From: an uncultured Coriobacteriia bacterium
GTDB taxonomy: Bacteria > Actinomycetota > Coriobacteriia > Coriobacteriales > QAMH01
Direction: 5' to 3'
NCBI GenBank assembly: GCA_959608885.1
Contig: CAUHSG010000001.1
Coordinates: 1-64,000, forward strand
DNA length: 64,000 nt
The translations under genes were made by a program, and so were the position numbers. The notes below the pieces were generated by a model that saw only the letters and a program-made list of their open reading frames with translations, was not told the origin of the DNA and did not search any database. Shown here piece after piece: positions 37,188 through 46,279 of the stretch; position 1 is the first letter of the stretch; the number at the start of each line of letters is the position of its first letter.

Positions 37188-38106
37188 TGCCCTCACCTCC
37201 AAGCAGTAGATACATGACGGCCATGCGCACGGCCACGCCCGAGTTGACCTGGTCGAGAATCACCGCACGATCGGAATCGGCGGCATCTTGCGAAAGCTCG
37301 ACACCGCGATTGATGGGGCCTGGGTGCATGATGATCGCATCGTCCTTCATCGCATCCATGCGCGCGAGATTGATGCCGTAGAGCATCGCATACTCACGCA
37401 GCGACGGCAGGGCGGCCGACTCGAGGCGTTCTTGCTGAATGCGCAGCATGTAGACGACATCGAGCTCGGGCAGAACGTCATCAAGCGTGTAGGAGTGACG
37501 AGCACCCAAGACGTCGGGACGCGCGGGCATGAGCGTGGGCGGACCAATCACGATGGGCTCGGCTCCCATGATCTTAAGAAGCGGGACGAGCGAACCGACA
37601 ACACGGGAGTGCGCGATGTCACCGACGATGCCGACCTTGAGGCCGTCGATATGTCCAAGCGTCTCGCGAATCGTGAAGGCGTCGAGCAGTGCCTGGGTGG
37701 GATGCTGGTGCTTTCCGTCACCGCCATTGACCACGTGCGCGTCCATGTGCTGGGTCAGGATACGCGGAGCACCCTCCTGCTTGCTGCGCACGACGATGAG
37801 GTCGCAGTTCATGGCGCCGAGAGTCTCGGCCGTGTCGGCCAGGGTCTCGCCCTTGGTGGTCGAGGAGCTCGAAGCCGAGAAGTTGATGACATCGCCCGAC
37901 AGGCGCTTACCGGCGATCTCGAAACTCGTGCGCGTGCGCGTCGAGGGTTCGAGGAAGAGATTGATGATGGTGCGGCCTCGCAAGGTGGGAAGCTTCTTGA
38001 TCGCGCGATCGTTGACTTCCTTGAAGCTCCTGGCCGTATCGAGAATCTCGATGATCTCGTCTGCCGAATACTCGTCGATATCGATGAGATGTTTGTGCTG
38101 CAGCAT
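37171..38106 (-). CDS. pyrB: Aspartate carbamoyltransferase catalytic subunit
   Basis: It condenses carbamoyl phosphate with aspartate. The 311 residues contain the carbamoyl-phosphate loop STRTRTSFE near residue 55, HPTQALLDAFT near 135, and HPGPINRGVEL near 262. No PyrI regulatory subunit follows, so the unregulated class is expected. It overlaps pyrR by one base upstream. Confidence 0.97.
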   Translation of the reverse strand: MLQHKHLIDIDEYSADEIIEILDTARSFKEVNDRAIKKLPTLRGRTIINLFLEPSTRTRTSFEIAGKRLSGDVINFSASSSSTTKGETLADTAETLGAMNCDLIVVRSKQEGAPRILTQHMDAHVVNGGDGKHQHPTQALLDAFTIRETLGHIDGLKVGIVGDIAHSRVVGSLVPLLKIMGAEPIVIGPPTLMPARPDVLGARHSYTLDDVLPELDVVYMLRIQQERLESAALPSLREYAMLYGINLARMDAMKDDAIIMHPGPINRGVELSQDAADSDRAVILDQVNSGVAVRMAVMYLLLGGEGNGAAA

Positions 38107-38726
38107 CAGCTTTCACCTCCGAGCACCTTGTTAAATGCCTGTGTGAGCTCGCCCGTGCTCTGGACGGGAGCCGACCCGATGTGACCTTGCGCCTGCAGAA
38201 TCTCGACGCTCGTGTGACCGTCAACGGGTTCGGCGAAGAAACGAACCGACTCGTCTTTGCTGCTCGGGACGTTCTTGCCGACGAAGTCGGCACGGATGGG
38301 CAGTTCGCGATGGCCGCGGTCGACGAGCACCGCGAGCTGTATACGATCGGGGCGTCCGTAGTCCATGAGGGCGTCCATTGCCGCGCGGATGGTGCGTCCG
38401 GTATAGAGCACGTCATCAACGAGCACGACCGTCTTGCCTTCGGGCACAAACGGAATATCGGTGGTGTGCACGACCGGCGCGAGGAAATTCTCGACATCGT
38501 CGCGATAGAAGCTGATGTCGAGCCTGCCGACGGGTACCTTCACACCCTCGATCTGCTCGATGCGCTTAGCAAGTGCCGCCGCGATGAGGTCGCCACGCGT
38601 CACGATGCCAACGAGCGCGATGCCCAGGGCTCCGTCATTTGATTCGAGGATTTCGTGCGCGATGCGCGTGAGCGAACGGTCGATGGCAGACTCGTCCATG
38701 ACGACCGTCTTCGTCAAATCTGACAT
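38106..38726 (-). CDS. pyrR: Bifunctional pyr operon regulator / uracil phosphoribosyltransferase PyrR
   Basis: PyrR binds pyr mRNA hairpins when UMP is high and has uracil phosphoribosyltransferase activity. The 206-residue protein has the PRPP loop VVLVDDVLYTGRTIRAA near residue 105. The ATG at 38726 is chosen for its nine-base spacing from AGGGAG; a GTG two codons earlier is an alternative. It heads the cluster. Its own leader carries a PyrR-type hairpin. Confidence 0.96.
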   Translation of the reverse strand: MSDLTKTVVMDESAIDRSLTRIAHEILESNDGALGIALVGIVTRGDLIAAALAKRIEQIEGVKVPVGRLDISFYRDDVENFLAPVVHTTDIPFVPEGKTVVLVDDVLYTGRTIRAAMDALMDYGRPDRIQLAVLVDRGHRELPIRADFVGKNVPSSKDESVRFFAEPVDGHTSVEILQAQGHIGSAPVQSTGELTQAFNKVLGGES

Positions 38727-38737
38727 AATCACCTACT

Positions 38738-38771
38738 CCCTTGCTGGCCTCACGGGACCATCACTTAAAGG
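38738..38771 (-). promoter_or_regulatory. PyrR-binding-type leader hairpin covering the pyrR ribosome site
   Basis: On the minus strand TGGTC and GGCCA (38745-38760) enclose CCGTGA, giving TCCCGTGAG, which fits the PyrR loop. CCTTT at 38767-38771 can pair with AAGGG at 38738-38742 in the ribosome site. The layout matches the carA leader, with ACCTTTAA and CAAGGGAG conserved in both. Confidence 0.75.
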
Positions 38772-38804
38772 TTTGGAACTGTCAAAAGACATAGTAACAC
38801 GAAT

Positions 38805-38914
38805 AGGCAGACAGACGCTGCTCTCCGCTCCGACGGTCGCTCCCCGACAGCCCGCTTCGCGGTCTTTACGGCTCGCTCCCTTAGTCCTCCGCTATGCGCA
38901 GCATCTGTCTGCCT
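38805..38914. repeat. Palindromic element, family 1, copy 3
   Basis: Arms 38805-38821 and 38898-38914 are 17-bp reverse complements with one mismatch. The core centre CCGCTTCGCGG is at 38852-38862. It lies between the pyrR leader and coaBC, in a 452-base gene-free stretch (38727-39178). Confidence 0.88.
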
Positions 38915-38975
38915 TCCACTTAGCCCCATTGTCATTTCGAGCAAAGCGAACGAAGTGAGCGAAGTCGCGCTCAGG

Positions 38976-39080
38976 CGGGTAGACGCTGCTCTCCGCTCCG
39001 ACGGTCGCTCCCCGACAGCCCGCTTCGCGGTCTTTACGGCTCGCTCCCTTAGACCTCCGCTACGCACAGCGTCTACCCGC
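38976..39080. repeat. Palindromic element, family 1, copy 4
   Basis: Perfect 14-bp arms (38976-38989 with 39067-39080). The core is nearly identical to copy 3 (centre at 39021-39031) but the outermost 6-8 bases differ and still pair. Between copies 3 and 4 is a short stretch with AGCAAAGCGAACGAAGTGAG. Bases 39081-39178 hold decayed fragments of the same family (GGCTCGCTCGCTTGGGCCTC, CACCTGTCTGCC) and a small hairpin CCCATT/AATGGG at 39141-39156, possibly ending coaBC. Confidence 0.88.
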
Positions 39081-39178
39081 TCTCTTCACGTTCTCTATGG
39101 CTCGCTCGCTTGGGCCTCCGCTATGCAGAGCACCTGTCTGCCCATTTGAGAATGGGATGGTCACTCAGAGCATCTGTC

Positions 39179-40342
39179 TCATTTCGTGAGCAGTCGGTCA
39201 AAGAGCTTGCGGGCGATGAGGCGCTTGGAGAGTACGGGCAGCTCCTCGACACTATCGGCGCCAACGAACCAGACGCGGTTGTCGGCAGAGCCCATGCCGA
39301 GCTCGCCGGACACGTCGTTTGCCACGACGAGATCGGCGTTCTTGGCAACGAGTTTCCTCCTGGCGTTGCCAAGCACATCCTGCGTCTCGGCGGCATAGGT
39401 CACGACCAGCGTATCGCCCTTGTCTGCCGCGAGCGTCGCGGCAATGTCTGGGTTGGGCACGAAGGTGACGGTCATATCCCCACCGTCGTGCTTGATCTTC
39501 TGATCCGCACGGCCTTGCGGCTTCCAATCCGAGACAGCCGCGACGAACAGGGCGATGTCGGCATCGGCGAAGGGCTTACGGCAGGCTTCGAGCATCTCGT
39601 CGGCCGTGCGCACGTGGATGACCTCGACACCTTCCGGATCGGGCAGCGACGCGGGACCAGACACGAGCGTAACTTGTGCCCCGCGGTCACGCGCCTCGGC
39701 GGCGATAGCGTAACCAGATTTGCCACTACTCCCGTTACTGATATAGCGCACCGGATCGAGCGGTTCCTGTGTGGGGCCTGCCGTCACGAGCACGCGCACA
39801 CCCTCCATGTCGCGCGAGCGTGCAAGCACGTCGAGCGTAGCCCGTGCGATGGTTTCCGGCTCGGCCAGACGGCCCGCCCCCACATCGCCACAGGCAAGGT
39901 AGCCGCTGTCCGGATAGACAATGGTGCAACCGCGCGACTCGAGGGTAGCGATGTTTTCCTGCGTGGCAACGTCGCGCCACATCTCGACGTTCATGGCAGG
40001 CGCGATGACGAACGGTGCCTTGGTCGCGAGCGCCGTCGTGGTAAGCAAATCATCGGCCACACCTTGCGCGATTTTCGCGATGACGTTTGCCGTGGCGGGA
40101 GCGATGAGGAACACGTCAGGTTCCTTGGCAAGGGAAACGTGATGAATGGGATCTCCCGGCTCGTCGAAGAGCTCGACCGCGACCTCGTGTCCCGAAAGCG
40201 CGCGAAAGGTCGTGGGACCGACGAATTCGGTAGCGTGTTCGGTCATGACGACCTTAACGTCCTGACCAGCCTTCTGGAGCATCCTCAGTATCTCGCACGA
40301 CTTATAGGCAGCGATGCAGCCCGTGACACCCAGCAGGATCAC
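39179..40342 (-). CDS. coaBC: Bifunctional phosphopantothenoylcysteine decarboxylase/synthase
   Basis: Two steps of coenzyme A synthesis. A 387-residue protein: flavoprotein CoaC domain (LLGVTGCIAAYK at the start, APAMNVEMW near 150) and CoaB domain beginning VLVTAGPTQEPLDPVRYISN near 195. The GTG at 40342 is used: GAGAGGGGG lies seven bases upstream and GTGA overlaps the preceding stop. The longer open frame is not needed for homology. Confidence 0.96.
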   Translation of the reverse strand: MILLGVTGCIAAYKSCEILRMLQKAGQDVKVVMTEHATEFVGPTTFRALSGHEVAVELFDEPGDPIHHVSLAKEPDVFLIAPATANVIAKIAQGVADDLLTTTALATKAPFVIAPAMNVEMWRDVATQENIATLESRGCTIVYPDSGYLACGDVGAGRLAEPETIARATLDVLARSRDMEGVRVLVTAGPTQEPLDPVRYISNGSSGKSGYAIAAEARDRGAQVTLVSGPASLPDPEGVEVIHVRTADEMLEACRKPFADADIALFVAAVSDWKPQGRADQKIKHDGGDMTVTFVPNPDIAATLAADKGDTLVVTYAAETQDVLGNARRKLVAKNADLVVANDVSGELGMGSADNRVWFVGADSVEELPVLSKRLIARKLFDRLLTK

Positions 40343-41064
40343 GAAGCATCCCCCTCTCCCTGCGAGACGATCATCATACGGTGACAATTGGGGCATTCGG
40401 CGAGTTCGTCACCCTTGCGCAGCTTGGCAAGCATGCCATCGAGAATGGTCGAGCGACAGGCCGTGCAGTGATCGCCCTCGAGCCGAGAGACGGCTACGCC
40501 GTTCTTCTCGGCACGCAGGGCCTCGTAACGTTGCACGATAGCCGGATCGAGCTGTGCGAGGAGCGTCGTGCGCTCCGTCTCGAGCTGCGCGATACGCGCC
40601 TGTATGGCACCGCCCTTCTGCTTGAAGTGCTCGGTATGGTGTGCCTCGGCGTGGTCGACCTTGGCAAGCGCCTCGGCAACCTGCTCGGCAAGCTTGTCAA
40701 CCTTGATCTGGCGCTCGAGCAGCTCGTCTTGCTCGATGCCGATGTTCTTCTGGCGCTTGACCTGACCTTCCATGTCGCGAGTAATCGAAGCGGTGGCGCG
40801 GTAATCGGAATTCGAGTCAAGCTTCTCCTGCAACGCCTTGATCTTGGCGATGACACGCTCTTCTTCGGCCTGGAGCTTGGCGATCTTATCCTCGACCTCG
40901 TCGAGAAGCTCCACGACCTGATCCTGCTTGCCCTTGATCTCCTTGCGCTTCGCGCGACACTCCATGATCGCCTTGAGCTCGGGCAGATCATCGAGCTCGC
41001 GCTTGGAACGCATAATCTGCGTATCGCAGTCCTGCAGGTCGAGAAGCACCTTGCTATCAGACAT
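40339..41064 (-). CDS. Coiled-coil protein with C-terminal zinc ribbon (C4-type)
   Basis: A 241-residue protein: about 170 residues of charged coiled coil (KRELDDLPELK to QLETERTTLL) and a four-Cys zinc ribbon (CTAC and CPNC, about 30 residues apart). Bacterial members of this family are linked to nucleic acid or flagellar functions without firm assignment. The ATG at 41064 has AAGGAG at seven bases. It lies between the Nif3-like gene and coaBC, the common order; Nif3-like proteins often accompany it. Confidence 0.88.
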   Translation of the reverse strand: MSDSKVLLDLQDCDTQIMRSKRELDDLPELKAIMECRAKRKEIKGKQDQVVELLDEVEDKIAKLQAEEERVIAKIKALQEKLDSNSDYRATASITRDMEGQVKRQKNIGIEQDELLERQIKVDKLAEQVAEALAKVDHAEAHHTEHFKQKGGAIQARIAQLETERTTLLAQLDPAIVQRYEALRAEKNGVAVSRLEGDHCTACRSTILDGMLAKLRKGDELAECPNCHRMMIVSQGEGDAS

Positions 41065-41078
41065 GGTCATGCTCCTTC

Positions 41079-41912
41079 TCAGGCCGTCCACCAATTGCAA
41101 TGCGAATCACGCAGGTCAACGATATCGCCACCGGTAACACCGCATGTAAGCAATGCGTCGATGAGCACGTCGACGATCGGAAGCTCGGAGCGGTCATGCC
41201 CGAGCTCGATGATCGATAGATACGGCTGCGCATCGACACACATATGATAGCGAGTCTCGCCAACGATAATGCAGTCTATACCGCCCGTGATGCAACGCTC
41301 GTAGAGGTCCGGGTCACCCCAGGAGCCGTTGAGAAAGGCGATACGGCCAATTGGACGTTGCGGATTACCCCAAACACGAGGACGGCAATCGAAGTTGCGT
41401 CCGGCGAGTTCGGCGATGACGCCGAGTGTCGGCTGCTCGTTCCAATCAGGAACGAGCAATGCTCCGAAACCCCTGTCCTGCAAATCACGTTGCCCATCGA
41501 ACACGGTCTCGCAATTTCCCAGACACGAGCAGCCCATGATATCCGCGAAACGCTCGCGTGTCGCTATCGCGCGGTCGGCATTCGTGTGCATGGCGATCGT
41601 TGCCACGCCCCGCTCGACCGCCTCGTAGATCATACGACCAGGACCCGACGCGCTTGGCTGCGTCTCGGGGCCGAACTCGGAGGGGCCCTCCTTGATGAAA
41701 GCGGGGTGATGCGTCACGAGCACATTGCATCCCGCATCGGATGCCGCGATGACGTTCGCGACGCTCATGTCGAGCGCGACGCCGACCTTGCCCACGGCGC
41801 GCTCGCGATTGCCCACGGCCAGACCCGGTTGATCCCAGCTTTCCGCATCTTCTCGCGGGAAAGCTGCGAAGAGCCCGTTTTCGAGCTCACCTATCGTCTG
41901 CGGAGCCGCCAT
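41079..41912 (-). CDS. Nif3-like dinuclear metal centre protein
   Basis: A 277-residue protein of the Nif3/YqfO (GTP cyclohydrolase I type 2-like) family. The metal-binding motif VTHHPAFIKE near residue 66 and IAMHTNADRA near 106 are present, and the C-terminal IIVGETRYHM supplies the other ligands. There is no PII-like insertion. The biochemical role is unsettled across the family. Confidence 0.92.
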   Translation of the reverse strand: MAAPQTIGELENGLFAAFPREDAESWDQPGLAVGNRERAVGKVGVALDMSVANVIAASDAGCNVLVTHHPAFIKEGPSEFGPETQPSASGPGRMIYEAVERGVATIAMHTNADRAIATRERFADIMGCSCLGNCETVFDGQRDLQDRGFGALLVPDWNEQPTLGVIAELAGRNFDCRPRVWGNPQRPIGRIAFLNGSWGDPDLYERCITGGIDCIIVGETRYHMCVDAQPYLSIIELGHDRSELPIVDVLIDALLTCGVTGGDIVDLRDSHCNWWTA

Positions 41913-41926
41913 GGTCTCTCCCCGTT

Positions 41927-42757
41927 CTAGTCTTCGATCACGATGTGACGCCTGTCGCCATCGGGCATCAGCACGGTGAGCCTATCATATCCCGCCTGGC
42001 TCATGAGCTCGACGGCATCGTCGAAGTTCGCCGCGACGTCCTTTGGCGCATGCGCGTCGCTGCCAATCGTGCACTCCACACCCGCATCGTGAAAGGAGCG
42101 AAGCATCTCGAGTGCGGGATACATCTCGTGCGCGTCCTTGCGCAAGCCAGCGGTGTTCACCTCGACCATGCGGCCCGAGCGCGCAGTCGCCTGTGCCATC
42201 TCGTAATTGTACTCCCTCGCATCGAAACTCGGATGCCAGCCATACTTCTTCGGCAGGTCGGGATGCGCAAAGCACATGATGGGGCCGGGATGCGCCGCCA
42301 TGTCGAGCCAAGACTCGAAATACGCACGCCACAGCCCGTCGACGCCGTAGTCATCCCATACGCTCAGATCGCGCGAGTCGTCTATGGGCCGGTTATCGAT
42401 GAAGTGAACCGAACCGAGCACGTATTCGAAAGGCTCGCAAAGCCGTTCGAGCTCAGCGGTCCGACCAGGCAGCCAATCGGCCTCGATACCGCAGATGAGC
42501 TGCATGCTGCCACCCGCATGCACGAGCCGCTCGCGTTGCTCGTGCAACTCGTCGAGATAGCGCTCCATGGTTTGCGGCGACATGGATGTCTCGAAGCGCG
42601 GGTCCATGCCCTCGGGAAGGAGAAGGTGCTCGGTCTGGGCAAAGGTCGATAGGCCCAGATCTTCGGCCCTCCTCACCATATCGGCAACAGATCCCGATCC
42701 GTGACCGGAATACGCCGAATGGGTGTGACAATCTATGCGTTCGCGCGTGCGCGTCAT
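41927..42757 (-). CDS. PHP-domain phosphatase, histidinol-phosphatase (HisJ) type
   Basis: A 276-residue PHP-domain protein. Metal-site motifs: DCHTHSAYSGHG near residue 9, TEHLLLPEG near 42, GIEADW near 89, CFAHPDLP near 160, and the late GSDAHAPKDV. The HisJ/HisK branch hydrolyses histidinol phosphate, but no his genes are near. The start overlaps the cysteine desulfurase stop by four bases (ATGA). Confidence 0.88.
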   Translation of the reverse strand: MTRTRERIDCHTHSAYSGHGSGSVADMVRRAEDLGLSTFAQTEHLLLPEGMDPRFETSMSPQTMERYLDELHEQRERLVHAGGSMQLICGIEADWLPGRTAELERLCEPFEYVLGSVHFIDNRPIDDSRDLSVWDDYGVDGLWRAYFESWLDMAAHPGPIMCFAHPDLPKKYGWHPSFDAREYNYEMAQATARSGRMVEVNTAGLRKDAHEMYPALEMLRSFHDAGVECTIGSDAHAPKDVAANFDDAVELMSQAGYDRLTVLMPDGDRRHIVIED

Positions 42758-43920
42758 CTGAGCACCTCGGGCAGAATCTCGACAAAGCGGTCAACATCCT
42801 CGACGCTCGTGTCCTTGCCGAAGGACAGACGAATGCCACCGAGGGCATCGTCGCGAGAAAGCCCGATAGCCGTGAGCACGTGACTCGGGTCGAGCGAGGA
42901 TGTGGAGCAAGCCGAACCCGAGGAAATGGCAACTCCGGCGTTGTCGCATCTCAGCACGAGCGTCTCACCCTCGAGTCCCTTCACATGCAGGGAGAGAATG
43001 TGCGGCACGACAGGCGCATCGACACCGAGCGTGACCGTGATGCCATAGGCATATCCGCCATCCTCGATGGCATCAAGCAGTCGCGACCTCAGCATGCTCG
43101 CATGGTTCCAAGTTTCCTCACGCTCCGCGACGGCATACTCGACCGCCTGGGCAAAAGCGCACGCGCTCGGCACGTTGGAGGTTCCGCTACGCATGCCCGA
43201 CTCCTGCCCTCCCCCATGAATAAGCGGCGCGATACGCAAACCTCGACGCAGATAGAGCGCGCCGATACCCTTGGGAGCGCCGATCTTGTGAGCGGAAAAG
43301 GCGCAGGCATCGACTCCGCAAGCATCGAGGCCGATGGGAATCTTTCCAAGTGCCTGCACGGCATCACATACGAAGAGGGCCTTGTGCTCATGTGCGATAC
43401 CGGCAAGCTGGGCGATGGGTTGAATCGTGCCAAGCTCGTTATTGACCGCCTGAACGCAGACGAGACAACAGGCATCTCCTGCATCCTCGATTGCGACAAG
43501 CTGGCGCTCGAGCATCTCGGGGGCAACGACGCCATCCGATCCTGGCATGAGCCGGTCGACCTTGAAGCCGTCTGCCTTAAGAGCATCGGCCGCATGAATG
43601 ACGGCATGATGCTCAATTGCGGAGACGATAACATGCGTATGCCCAGCCCCCGCAACGTGTCTTGCCAGACCCTTGATGGCCATGTTATCGGCCTCGGAGC
43701 CACCCGAGGTGAAGATGATTTCGGAAGGTGCATGCGCACCCAGAGCACGCGCGACGCGGGCACGGGCGTCACGTAGCTGCGCGGCTGCCTCGCGACCCTC
43801 GGCATACAGTGCGTTTGCATTGGCCCAGCTGGCGTTATACAGCACGAGGCATAGGCGCTCATCAAAGGGAGCGGTCGCGGCGTAGTCGAGATACACGCGA
43901 TGGGCGCTAACAGCAGGCAT
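42754..43920 (-). CDS. Cysteine desulfurase (NifS/IscS family)
   Basis: A PLP enzyme that supplies sulfur from cysteine. At 388 residues it shows IEHHAVIHAA near residue 100, the PLP-binding Lys in SAHKIGAPKGIGALY near 208, and the active Cys in SSGSACSTSS near 335. The shape of the Cys loop (SACSTSS) is of the group I NifS/IscS type. No iscU is adjacent. It may feed ThiI, the NifX-like protein or the XdhC pathway; that is inference. Confidence 0.94.
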   Translation of the reverse strand: MPAVSAHRVYLDYAATAPFDERLCLVLYNASWANANALYAEGREAAAQLRDARARVARALGAHAPSEIIFTSGGSEADNMAIKGLARHVAGAGHTHVIVSAIEHHAVIHAADALKADGFKVDRLMPGSDGVVAPEMLERQLVAIEDAGDACCLVCVQAVNNELGTIQPIAQLAGIAHEHKALFVCDAVQALGKIPIGLDACGVDACAFSAHKIGAPKGIGALYLRRGLRIAPLIHGGGQESGMRSGTSNVPSACAFAQAVEYAVAEREETWNHASMLRSRLLDAIEDGGYAYGITVTLGVDAPVVPHILSLHVKGLEGETLVLRCDNAGVAISSGSACSTSSLDPSHVLTAIGLSRDDALGGIRLSFGKDTSVEDVDRFVEILPEVLR

Positions 43921-44569
43921 CGCGAATGCTCCTCAACGCCGCCGCCGGGTCATCGGCGCAGAAGATGGCGCTTCCCGCCACGAGCACGTCAGCGCCGACG
44001 GCACTTACGAGAGGCGCCGTCGCAACACCAATGCCACCATCGACTTCGATAAGCGGGGCGGCACCTTCCGCCTTGCACATCTCGACAATTGCCGCAATCT
44101 TGGCAGGCGAGCTCTCGATGAAGGACTGGCCGCCAAAACCGGGGTGCACGCTCATCACGAGCACCATATCGACAAGTCCGAGCAGGCCATCGAGCGCGGA
44201 CACATCCGTCTCGGGGTTAAGCGAGATGCCCGCCTTCACGCCAGCATCCCCAATCGTGCGAAGCGTGGCCGCGGCGTCATCGCAAGTCTCGATATGAACG
44301 GTTACGGAATCGGCGCCCGCCTCGATGTACCAGGGCACCTGCACCTCAGGGTTGTCGATCATCAGATGCACGTCGAGCGGCACGTCCGTCACGCGCTTAA
44401 GCATCTTGACGTGTGCGGGACCGATGGTGAGATTGGGAACGAAGTGGCCATCCATCACGTCAACGTGTATCCAATCGGCACCCGCCTCGGAAATCATGCG
44501 CACGTCACGCTCAAGGTTTGCGAAATCGGCGCTTAAAATGGATGGCGCGATCTGGATGTCCGTGAACAT
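43907..44569 (-). CDS. rpe: Ribulose-phosphate 3-epimerase
   Basis: It interconverts ribulose 5-phosphate and xylulose 5-phosphate in the pentose phosphate path. The 220-residue TIM barrel has APSILSADFANL, HVDVMDGHFVPN near residue 35, DVHLMIDNPE, MSVHPGFGGQSF near 138 and VDGGIG near 173. It overlaps the next start by 14 bases. Confidence 0.97.
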   Translation of the reverse strand: MFTDIQIAPSILSADFANLERDVRMISEAGADWIHVDVMDGHFVPNLTIGPAHVKMLKRVTDVPLDVHLMIDNPEVQVPWYIEAGADSVTVHIETCDDAAATLRTIGDAGVKAGISLNPETDVSALDGLLGLVDMVLVMSVHPGFGGQSFIESSPAKIAAIVEMCKAEGAAPLIEVDGGIGVATAPLVSAVGADVLVAGSAIFCADDPAAALRSIRDACC

Positions 44570-44583
44570 GGGTGCTTATCCCT

Positions 44584-45582
44584 TCATTCCTGTTCCGCCT
44601 TCACGGGACGCTCGAAAAGCGTCTCGATTATCTCATGCGGGTCGCGTCCTTCCCAGAGCACCTGGCGCACAGCCTCGGCTATGGGCATCTCGACATCATG
44701 CAGACGCGCAAGCTCGGTCACGGTCTTGCAGGCAACGGCACCCTCGGCCACCATCTGCATCTTCTCCTCGAAGGACGCAAGCGTACCTCCTTCGACGAGA
44801 AAGGTGCCAAGCGCACGATTGCGAGAGTGTTCCGAAGAACAGGTCGCGATCAGGTCGCCCACACCCGCAAGACCCAAACAGGTACGCGCATCGCCACCAA
44901 GCGCGACGACAAGACGCGTTACCTCGGCAAGACCGCGTGTCATGAGAGACGCCGACGCGTTGTCACCCAGCCGCATGGCCACGCTCATGCCGTTGGCAAT
45001 GGCAATGACGTTCTTCGACGCAGCGCAGAGTTCCACGCCCGTCACATCGGAGGTGGTGTACACGCGAAACGTCGAGGTGTTGAAGAGACCCTGAAAGTAG
45101 AGAGAGCACGCTTCGTCAGACGAGGCAACGACCGTGGCGGCAGGCAGGCCACGCGAAACCTCCTCGGCATGATTGGGACCGGAAAGGCAGGCGATGCGCG
45201 ATGGATTGCCGAGTACGTCCTCGAGAAGCTCAACCATCGTGAAGCCCGTCTGCGCCTCGATGCCCTTCGTCAAGACGATGACGGGCAAATCAGAGGCGAT
45301 GAAGGGCGCACACGACGAGGCAATGGGACGCAGGTACGACGAGGGACACACGAAGATGGCTGCATCGGTGCCGCGAAGCGACTCCTCGAACGAAGCGCTC
45401 GCCGTCACGCCAGCGAGTTCGACGTCGGGCAGATGCCGTGGATTGCAATGAGTCGCATTGATGGCATCGGCCACATCGGCGCTACGCGTCCACATCCTCA
45501 CCGCAATGCCCTTGCCGGCGATGAGATGGGCGATGGCCGTTCCCCACGTGCCCGAACCGATAATCGCGACGTTGCTCATCAC
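44584..45582 (-). CDS. gpsA: NAD(P)H-dependent glycerol-3-phosphate dehydrogenase
   Basis: It reduces dihydroxyacetone phosphate to sn-glycerol 3-phosphate for phospholipids. The 332-residue chain starts with the Rossmann loop IGSGTWGTAIAH and has LTKGIE near residue 100, SGPNHAEEV near 132 and the catalytic Lys in LCAASKNVIAIANG near 182. Its start overlaps plsY (ATGA), so acceptor and acyltransferase are coupled. Confidence 0.97.
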   Translation of the reverse strand: MMSNVAIIGSGTWGTAIAHLIAGKGIAVRMWTRSADVADAINATHCNPRHLPDVELAGVTASASFEESLRGTDAAIFVCPSSYLRPIASSCAPFIASDLPVIVLTKGIEAQTGFTMVELLEDVLGNPSRIACLSGPNHAEEVSRGLPAATVVASSDEACSLYFQGLFNTSTFRVYTTSDVTGVELCAASKNVIAIANGMSVAMRLGDNASASLMTRGLAEVTRLVVALGGDARTCLGLAGVGDLIATCSSEHSRNRALGTFLVEGGTLASFEEKMQMVAEGAVACKTVTELARLHDVEMPIAEAVRQVLWEGRDPHEIIETLFERPVKAEQE

Positions 45583-46277
45583 AGCTCTTCCTCGAGCTCT
45601 TTATCCAGCTCCTCTTCATCCACGACGGTCTTCTCGCCTTTGGACTTGAAGGAGAACTTGGGCTCGGTGCCGTTCATCATACGCTGGATGTTGCTACGGT
45701 GCGCGAAGACGACGGCAATCGCAATGATGATGCTGACGATGAGCAGCGGGACGTTGCCTCCATAGAAGAGGAATGACCAGATGGGAAGGCTGATGGCCGC
45801 GCAGATGGAGCCGGCCGAGACGCGCTTGCTAATTCCCACGACGACGAGGAAGGTCGCGAGCAGACATAAGGCGACGAAGGGATAGGCCACGAGTATGGAG
45901 CCAAAACCCGTGGAAATGCCCTTGCCTCCCTTGAAGCCGAGCCACGGACAGAAGACGTGGCCGACAATGGAGAAGAGAACGGCAAGCACGATGAGCAGGT
46001 CGAGCTGCCACATCGCGTCAAAGGGCATGAGACCGGCGACGATGCGCGCGAACACGACGGCAATCGCTCCCTTGCTCGCATCGGCCAAAAAGGTGATGAC
46101 GAAGGCCTTCCAGCCAAAGAGGCGGCTCATGTTCGTCGCACCGATGGACCGCGAGCCACCCGAACGCGGGTCGGAATGATAGAGAGCCTTGGCGATGAGC
46201 ACGCCGAAGGGAACGCTTCCCACCAGGAAGGACACGACGGCGACGAGGAGGAAATCAAGCAGGATGATGGGAGACAT
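45579..46277 (-). CDS. plsY: Acyl-phosphate:glycerol-3-phosphate acyltransferase PlsY
   Basis: An inner-membrane enzyme that makes lysophosphatidate from acyl phosphate and glycerol 3-phosphate. At 232 residues it has five or so helices and the motifs VGSVPFGVLIAK, SRSIGATNMSRLFGWK (about 43-58) and FKGGKGISTGFG near 115. The C-terminal acidic tail (EEELDKELEEEL) is extra. The ATG at 46277 follows the der stop by two bases. Confidence 0.95.
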   Translation of the reverse strand: MSPIILLDFLLVAVVSFLVGSVPFGVLIAKALYHSDPRSGGSRSIGATNMSRLFGWKAFVITFLADASKGAIAVVFARIVAGLMPFDAMWQLDLLIVLAVLFSIVGHVFCPWLGFKGGKGISTGFGSILVAYPFVALCLLATFLVVVGISKRVSAGSICAAISLPIWSFLFYGGNVPLLIVSIIIAIAVVFAHRSNIQRMMNGTEPKFSFKSKGEKTVVDEEELDKELEEEL

Positions 46278-46279
46278 GA

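Noticed and set aside
38805..39178. Repeated blocks considered as a CRISPR array
   Set aside because: The repeats are ~105 bp palindromes with only two close copies, no regular spacers and no cas gene.
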